Source of the DNA: Armigeres subalbatus
Lineage: Eukaryota; Arthropoda; Insecta; Diptera; Culicidae
Length of the DNA stretch: 64,000 bases
Reading direction: 5' to 3'
Assembly: GCF_024139115.2 (NCBI RefSeq)
Contig: NC_085140.1
Location: 432,697,240 to 432,761,239, forward strand
Made by a program: the position numbers and the translations under genes. Each line of letters starts with the position of its first letter. Positions within the stretch are counted from its first letter, which is position 1. A model generated the notes under the pieces. That model did not search any database, had not been told where the DNA came from, and saw only the letters and a program-made list of their open reading frames with translations. Below, piece by piece: positions 58,071 through 64,000 of the stretch.

Positions 58071-59099
58071 TGATCAAAGCAACGGTGGATGGTGTGCAAA
58101 ACTGTGTGAAGATTTCGGGCGAACACTCCAGTTCGTTCGAATCGCGCCGGGGACTAAGACAAGGTGATGGACTTTCGTGCCTGTTGTTCAACATTGCGCT
58201 AGAAGGTGTCATGCGGAGAGCCGGGTGTAACAGCCGGGGTACGATTTTCAACAGATCCAGTCAATTTATTTGCTTCGCGGATGACATGGACATTGTCGGC
58301 CGAACATTTGCAAAGGTGGCAGAACTGTACACCCGCCTGAAACGTGAAGCAACAAAAGTTGGACTAGTGGTGAATGCGTCAAAGACAAAGTACATGCTTG
58401 TGGGCGGAACCGAGCGCGACAGGGCCCGCCTGGGAAGCAGTGTTACGATAGACGGGGATACCTTCGAGGTGGTCGAGGAATTCGTCTACCTCGGATCCTT
58501 GCTAACGGCTGACAACAACGTTAGTGGTGAAATACGAAGACGCATCATCTGTGGAAGTCGGGCCTACTACGGGCTCCAGAAGAAACTGCGGTCGAAAAAG
58601 ATTCGCCACCGCACCAAATGTGTCATGTACAAGACGCTTATAAGACCGGTTGTCCTCTACGGACATGAAACATGGACAATGCTCGAGGAGGACTTGCAAG
58701 CACTCGGAGTATTCGAGAGACGGGTGCTTAGGACCATCTTTGGCGGTGTGCAAGAAGACGGTGTGTGGCGGCGAAGAATGAACCATGAGCTCGCCCAACT
58801 CTACGGCGAACCCAGTATCCAGAAGGTAGCTAAAGCCGGAAGGATACGATGGGCAGGACATGTTGCAAGAATGCCGGACAGCAACCCTGCAAAGATGGTG
58901 TTCGCTTCCGATCCGGCAGGTACGAGACGGCGTGGAGCGCAGCGAGCGAGATGGGCAGACCAGGTGCAGAACGACTTGGCGAGCGTGGGGCGTATCCGAG
59001 GATGGAGAGATGCGGCCTCGAACCGTGTATTGTGGTGTCAAATTGTTGATTCAGTGTTATCTGTTTAGATGTTAACTAAATAAATGAAATGAAATGAAA
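58071..59099 (+). mobile_element. 5'-truncated LINE inserted into the RTE-like endonuclease
   Basis: A 1029-bp insert flanked by the exact 10-bp TSD CCCACGTGAC (58061-58070, 59100-59109). It ends in AATAAATGAAATGAAATGAA, a short simple-repeat tail. It carries the intact 3' third of a LINE ORF in the opposite orientation to its host element. Truncation at the 5' end and the TSD are typical of target-primed reverse transcription. Confidence 0.93.
58085..59068 (+). pseudogene. LINE reverse transcriptase C-terminal part, open frame
   Basis: The 327-codon frame is uninterrupted to TAG at 59,066-59,068. It has RGLRQGDGLSCLLFNIALEG, FICFADDMDIVGR (catalytic FADD), FEVVEEFVYLGSLL, IRRRIICGSRAYYGLQ, VVLYGHETWTM, FERRVLRTIFGG and RIRWAGHVARMPDSNPAKM. 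The region before the QGDGLS block (fingers and first catalytic Asp) is missing through 5' truncation, so it is inactive despite the clean frame. Same general family as the fragments at 47.8-49.1 and 62.9-63.4 kb. Confidence 0.85.
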
Positions 59100-59390
59100 C
59101 CCACGTGACCTTGTGAACTGGTCGATAAGGGAAGAGCGATCCCCCGATCACCATGTCGTTATTACCACAAAATTCTGCAAACAGCTCTCCGTTTTCGCTC
59201 ATTTCTCCGAGACCATGGCGTCCCATAATGCGCTCATGGTTCGAGTTGTCGGATCCGATCTTCGCATTGAAGTCGCCCAAACAGATCTTGATATCACCCT
59301 TCGGAATTCTATCTACGACGGCATTGAGTTGACTGTAGAAGTTCTCTTTGTCTTGCAGATCGGCTGCATCGGTTGGCGCATAACATTAAA

Positions 59391-60387
59391 TTATAGTAAG
59401 GTTTCGGACCCGTGTTCTAAATCTGGCAACGATTATCCTTTCACTTATAGGTTCCCACTTCATAAGCCCAGTGTGCCTGAGCGCTTAGTAGGAAGCCAAC
59501 TCCGCGATGCCGGGGAGCGTGTTCACCTCGTAAACCAGAGTACCGTGGACCCCCGATAATTTGAACGGTCATGTTCCTATTCGTGTCCGTTGTTTCGCGC
59601 TAAGAGTCGTCGCCGTAAAATCAGTCCGTATTCTTTCATTATCGGATTCTCGAACAAATTGATGTTTCGGGAACAGTAGGTTGTTGGCCCAAGGTTCCCT
59701 ATCCACCGGGATGGGGCTGCCATCTTAGGTATAGCTTCCGGGGAATAGCATTTCATACTCAGCCGCTGGATGCCAGAACAGACGCTGTTGGAGCCGCACC
59801 TCCTTGGTGAACAGACGCTCGGTCAGTCGGGTCAAATTTGTTTAAAGTCCCACCTAACACCAGGACTAGGCTAGTGCGCTTTGAGCGGCACATGGTCGCT
59901 TTGATAGGGCCTGCTTGGGGACACATGCAGCTTTTTATAGGAGTACAACAGAGCCCACCGTCGAACCCCACCACATCCTAGGCAGACCCCACAGGACGCA
60001 CCCTCTCACTCTAGCTGATGTCAGAAGGACAACAGTGCCCAGGCTGCACTACCAGCTAAGTACGCAACCCTTAGCTGGCGGTCAATTGTCATCGGAAGAC
60101 CCGTGGAAGCGTGAGTATTGGAACTTGTGAGGACCAGAGCTATGTTAGGCACCCCTTCCCGGATGTCAACTCACCATTTCGCAGCCCTAATTTTGATAAC
60201 TCAGGTTGATATCCTTTTGGTCGTTTTAACGGTTAAAAGATCAAAATCTACAGCAGAAAAATCTTACTATGATATCAAATCGAAAACTAATTTTGTTATT
60301 GGTTCCGATAACAAAATAAGTACACAGTTTGATGTCAGATAATATAATTTAGAAATCAACAGCAAAATGAGATCAAAATATGTAATC
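59391..60387. other. Non-coding, probably LINE 5' region in reverse
   Basis: GC-richer than its surroundings from 59,430 to 60,130, adjoining the RTE-like endonuclease, and thus perhaps its 5' UTR. I recognised no reading frame. Confidence 0.3.
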
Positions 60388-60526
60388 CTGTGCGCCACCG
60401 CCGATGGTTTTACTCACGGCCGCCGCCGCCGACAGTTTCGGGTCGGCGCACCGCCGATCATAATTTTGCCTCGCCGATAACTAATCGCAATAAAAAAACT
60501 CAATTTAATTCACCGAGTGATGATAC

Positions 60527-60900
60527 TGCCTTTCTCGCATTTAGCCAAGACACCAACCTTATATGGCGCTTATGTAGATCGATGCCATTTTCTTAATAGC
60601 TTTTAAATGCAATAGTCTATCGTCGTCAAATTCAATAGTGATCAACAAGGCTTTGTCCCCTGCCGAATGCAATGTTGCGAGAAAATCGGTTAAGAGTTAC
60701 TATATGAAAAAGTGGCTAATATTTTGCGGTTGTCGTGTGCACACTTACACACATACACATGGACAGACAGACATTTGCTCAGCTCGACGAGCTGAGTCGA
60801 TTGGTATATAACATCATGGGTCTCCGAGACCTCTATAAAAAGTTCGATTTTGGAGTGAAATGATAGCCTTTCGGTACAACTTTGTTGTACGAGAAAGGCA
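60527..60900. mobile_element. MITE with TGCCTTTCTCG ends, 374 bp
   Basis: TGCCTTTCTCG at 60527-60537 is the exact complement of 60890-60900. Internally there are CGACGAGCTGAGTCG and a stretch TTCGGTACAACTTTGTTGTAC. I recall this sequence type as common in mosquito genomes. No coding capacity; TSD not evident. Confidence 0.65.
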
Positions 60901-60904
60901 AAAA

Positions 60905-61000
60905 TCAATTAACTTGAGTCGATTCGAGTAAAATACGAGACACTGAAGACGGCCTTATAGTTGAGGACAAAATGGAATTGGAGTGGAATTGATTGGAATA
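60905..61000. repeat. Half copy of the 25.6-kb MITE family, inverted
   Basis: CTTGAGTCGATTCGAG, ACGAGACACTGAAGACG and TAGTTGAGG are the complement of the central block at 33,690-33,770 and similar to that at 25,700-25,730. Confidence 0.5.
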
Positions 61001-61569
61001 GTACTAAACTCGTGTTATGATAGTTCATAAATGTTGTGGTGGAACTCGTCAGAATTCTATTTCAAATCTACCTCAAGTGATGGTGTGACAGGGTGGTGAC
61101 ATGCATTAGTTGATGAATAGGTTAATGGCTAGTTGTGAATTCGAATTAGGCTATAGGGACACGGCAGGTATTTCCGTCCATCGTCATAGGGGCTAAAACC
61201 ATCGAAAGGAACGTCCTTTAGCTAGAACTCCACTATAGCAGAACGTATCTCCTGAGCTTACGATTTGATACGGATGAGTTTGTCAAAAATATTTCTCTTT
61301 TATTGGTTTCCGAGACTATGACGAAAAGACGAAAATACCTGCCTGAACCCTATCTAGTAGATTCAATCTACTAAGTAGAATAATACAAAACATGTTTAAC
61401 TGGTCTTTGGAATTCGTCTAAGCCAAAGCCTCATTCAGTCGGGCACCTGAACCTGTAGGCAGTCAGTGCTGTCCTACACTCTGTGCAAAAAATTCTGCAC
61501 TTTGATTTTGCTTTTGTAGGTGACTCGCAAATTATGTTTGTTGTGGTACATAAAGCGCCAAAACCACTT

Positions 61570-62890
61570 GGCATAATGCTTACCAAATTCCTCCAGATAT
61601 TCCTCTGAAAAGTTTCCATAAAAAAATCTTAGAAAATTACTTTATGTATTCTTCCGGAAATGTCTTACAAAATTTCTCCGAAAATTCCTTCAGAAATTCC
61701 TTATGGAATGCATAGAAAAAAAATGTTTCAGTAATTTCTACGAAAATTTTGTTAGAAATTCCTTAAAAGACTCCTAAAGGAATTCCTTAGGAAGCTTCTT
61801 TAGCGATTCCTCCGGATATTTCTTAAGAAATTTCTCAAGAAATTCCATTAGAAGTTTCTTCAAAACAGTTTACCAACTCCTATTTTTTCAAGCAATGCCT
61901 CCTTGTGAATTTCTTCGGCTATTATTCTATGCATTCTTTAAATAAATTCTTCCAGAGATTGCATAAGGGATTTCTTCCATAATTTCCTAAGGAATTTCTT
62001 CAGAACTATTTCCAGCAATTCTCTTAAAATATTCTCCGGGAATTCTTCCAGAACTTCCTGCAGGAATTCCCGAAAATGCCTTCATGAGTTCTTTACAAAA
62101 TTCTTTCAGTAATACCTTCGGATTTTTTCAGTTAATGTTGTTTAATTTGTTTGTTTTATTTGATCGAAAATTCAATTAACTCCACCGAAAACTATTTCAT
62201 CCTCTAATTAATTTTCAATGGATTTCCAGCAAGAAATTCTGAAGAAATCTAGGAGGGAATCCCGGAGATTTCTCCAGGAATGTCTTCGGTATTTTTTTAA
62301 ATAATTCTCCCGAGAGATTCGTCCAGGAATTCTCTCGGAAATTGCCTCAAGAGAGTTTTACAAAAACTCTCCCGGAAACGAATTTCAGAAATTCTCTTAT
62401 CTATATTTTAAAATTTCTCTCAGGAATTAGTTAGGAATTTCTTTCACGCATTCCTTCAGAAATTTGTTTAGGAAAATGTTGGGAAAATCGTTAAGGTATT
62501 TTTCCGAAAACCCCTTCAGAAATTATTCCAAGAACTCTTTTGGGAGTCCTTGCTAAGTTCTAGGACGAAATTTCCTTAAGACAATATCCGAACAAGTTCC
62601 TGAAGGATTTTTTCAAAGCAACTCCTGAAAGAACTTCTGAAAGTCTTGGATATCGCCAAAAATTCCTTTGGATATTCCGTCAAGACTTCGTTCAGAAATT
62701 CGGATATACCTTCTGAAAATCCTTTGAAATATGTACAGAGAATGTTTTAGGAGTTCCTTAGGAAATTGTTTCAGAATTCCTAAAAATTCTAAAAACTCCT
62801 TCAGAAATTCATTTACGGATTACGTCGGAAATATTTTTGCCCTAAAATTTAGCTTTGGAATTTTGCTCAGAAATTTCTTCGAAAATTAAT
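61570..62890. repeat. Degenerate GGAATTCC-type array, AT-rich block
   Basis: About 1.3 kb of TTCCTTCAGAAATTCC-like modules with few GC-rich variants. The same family as the other blocks. No coding. Confidence 0.65.
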
Positions 62891-62929
62891 TTGTTAATTA
62901 AAATTAATTTAAATTCTTTTGTAACTTTA

Positions 62930-63430
62930 GGAAGCTACCTACTGGCACTGACATATCTAGCTCTGTAAACATCGTTGATTCGTCCATTCGTCCTGTACGG
63001 CCATGAATCATGGACGTTAAAATATGCAGATTATCGAATTCTTGAAGTGTTTGAGTTGAAAATACTGCGCTCAATACTTGGAAGCGTGGTGGAGAATGGT
63101 AAATGGCGCAAACGAATGAATGAATCACGAGTTAAACCAAGTATACCCAAGTAACATTTTAAGTTTTATAATGCTTTTGAAGGCCATAATTTACTCTACA
63201 AGAATGTTATAAAACCAGTATAGTGTGACTAGAAATGCAGACATAGGCTGGCTGATAAAATAGGGCAGATCACAATAGTGGGTTGCACAAGTAGTGCGTA
63301 TACAGGAAGAGAGACCAGCAAAAAAAAACCTGCAGAGAACCTGGAAGAGTACGTTGGTAGACCCCGCTGGCTGGGTACAATCGCGAAAGATGCGGGAGCA
63401 GCCGCTGATGCATTTTGGAAGTACTGTTAG
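62930..63430 (+). pseudogene. LINE RT C-terminal fragment, interrupted by a repeat
   Basis: The plus strand reads VLYGHESWTLKYADYRILEVFELKILRSILG and KWRKRMN. A 4-bp duplication (ATGAATGA) then shifts the frame to NHELNQVY. A segment at about 63,147-63,232 matching the one at 19.19 kb splits it. LINE-like sequence resumes near 63,260 (PRWLGTIAKDAGAAADAFW). Compare the C-terminus at 58.6-59.0 kb. Dead relic. Confidence 0.65.
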
Positions 63431-63569
63431 AAATTCCTTTAAAAATGTCTGCGTGACGCCGCCGCCGCCGGGACAAAAGTGACCACCACGCCGCCGCCGA
63501 CGATGATATGACCGGCGCACAGGTCTAATCCCCAGTTCAATATCAAACAAAAGATCGAGCTCAACATCG

Positions 63570-63998
63570 TTGCTGTACGGTTCTTCTCGTTGCTTGAATC
63601 ACCAAACTATACTCGCCGCTAGATTCCCGCTTCTGCAAATATCGTACTATGATAGATCTTCTATGATACGGGCACAGATTTGCGCAGACGGCCTGCTCGA
63701 CAACCAATTTTTTGGGGAATCGACAATTTCAACTTCGGAAAAGCATACATTGCCGAAGAGAAATACTATGAAGACCACTTCAAAGTCCAACAAACCTTCA
63801 AACGAGATTCGGATGGAAGATATTGTAACGCTCATGAAAAAAACTCCTCCTCGCTTATTTTTAGTTGCAACGAAAAATAAGCGTCAGATAATCGCCCTTA
63901 GAAAAATACACCTCCAGAAAAAAAGGTTCTTTGATAATTTTGAAAATTTTGAATGCCTCGTGATGGATTCTGGCGATGAATTTTGTTGCAAGACATAA
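63570..63998 (+). CDS. Uncharacterised open frame, doubtful
   Basis: 142 codons from ATG 63,570 to a stop at 63,996-63,998, two bases before the end of the window. The protein is basic, without signal peptide, membrane helix or recognisable domain; the last part is KNKRQIIALRKIHLQKKRF followed by an acidic end. It could be a chance frame, a retroelement gag piece, or the edge of a gene continuing outside. Nothing in the neighbourhood supports a function. Confidence 0.2.
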   Translation: MLYGSSRCLNHQTILAARFPLLQISYYDRSSMIRAQICADGLLDNQFFGESTISTSEKHTLPKRNTMKTTSKSNKPSNEIRMEDIVTLMKKTPPRLFLVATKNKRQIIALRKIHLQKKRFFDNFENFECLVMDSGDEFCCKT

Positions 63999-64000
63999 TA

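Larger units (their letters stand above)
55786..59390 (-). mobile_element. RTE-like LINE, minus strand, split by a second LINE
   Basis: One element whose ORF reads endonuclease, linker, RT and C-terminal region from about 59,390 down to about 55,786, with 58071-59109 foreign (insert plus one TSD copy). No RNase H is present, which with the motif set suggests the RTE group (JAM1-like elements are known in Aedes). Frameshifts lie near 57,545 and 56,845, with stops at about 57,738, 55,935 and 55,870. The N-terminal start of the endonuclease is missing. Confidence 0.8.
57740..59390 (-). pseudogene. RTE-like AP endonuclease and linker, disrupted
   Basis: The minus strand reads CYAPTDAADLQDKENFYSQL, then LGDFNAKIGSDN, GRHGLGEMSENGELFAEFC and HKVTWV. 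The frame breaks off at the inserted LINE and resumes after it with CISRKWKRSLLDVRNKR, ASDHHLLIGEIRLR and an Arg-rich linker. GDFNAKIG and SDHHLL are the metal-binding and catalytic-histidine blocks of this endonuclease family. The exact colinearity on both sides of the insert shows a single former gene. Confidence 0.82.
60388..63522. mobile_element. Candidate large TIR element (CTGTGCGCC ends)
   Basis: CTGTGCGCC (60388-60396) and its exact complement GGCGCACAG (63514-63522) are each followed inward by GCCGCCGCCG-rich DNA. The flanks ATGTAATC and GTCTAATC agree at 6 of 8 positions, as expected for an old 8-bp TSD. The interior contains a MITE, a degenerate array and a LINE fragment, so it would be a much-invaded non-autonomous element. 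Two unrelated GCC-rich repeats could also explain this. Confidence 0.35.

Overview
The window looks like mosquito genomic DNA, most likely Aedes (Ae. aegypti or a close relative). It is AT-rich, nearly all non-coding, and packed with transposable elements: tRNA-headed SINEs of the Feilai type, LOA-, I-, RTE- and Jockey-type non-LTR retrotransposons, Ty3/gypsy remnants and many terminal-inverted-repeat (TIR) elements or MITEs. Host coding DNA covers only about 2.6 kb. There are no bacterial features, CRISPR arrays, operons or rRNA genes. The species assignment is inference from TE content and gene structure, not from a database search.

Layout. 0-7.4 kb: non-coding, with a GGAATTCC-type degenerate array, a duplicated repeat module (0.64-4.5 kb) and tRNA-like DNA. 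7.41-8.44 kb: one spliced, low-complexity coding exon of an unidentified host gene. 8.4-13.5 kb: non-coding, with two minute retrotransposon-tail insertions (57 and 73 bp), each bounded by exact target-site duplications (TSDs), and a SINE in reverse. 13.5-19.0 kb: a nearly full-length but frameshifted I-superfamily LINE on the minus strand (gag with zinc knuckles, endonuclease, RT, RNase H). 19-21 kb: MITEs and palindromes. 21.1-24.2 kb: a decayed Ty3/gypsy element hit by one SINE, with a second SINE close by. 25.6-28 kb: MITE, Jockey RT fragment, quiet unique DNA. 28.9-33.3 kb: a LOA-clade LINE broken by frameshifts, a deletion in the RT and a fresh 327-bp MITE. 34.89-36.81 kb: the best host gene, five exons of a Tret1/SLC2-type sugar transporter. 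38.4-39.0 kb: gag fragment of another LINE. 39.2-40.0 kb: two minisatellite arrays in opposite orientation. 40.2-44.5 kb: a GGAATTCC-type array interrupted by a 1.87-kb hAT-type element whose interior is a hairpin-forming 23-bp minisatellite. 44.6-46.6 kb: a foldback element with a nested 222-bp MITE. 47.8-49.1 kb: RTE-like remnant. 49-52 kb: featureless AT-rich DNA. 52.2-54.8 kb: three inverted-repeat elements, including a 1.69-kb long-TIR Tc1/mariner-type element. 55.8-59.4 kb: an RTE-like LINE (minus) with a second LINE inserted head-on, marked by a 10-bp TSD. 60.4-63.5 kb: a possible large TIR element containing MITEs, arrays and a LINE fragment.

The only physiological function readable here is membrane transport of a sugar, probably trehalose or glucose, by the 34.9-36.8 kb gene. 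Everything else is the history of mobile elements. TSDs and colinear reading frames give the order of several nested insertions. The most unusual structures are the non-coding repeats that could fold into long hairpins.
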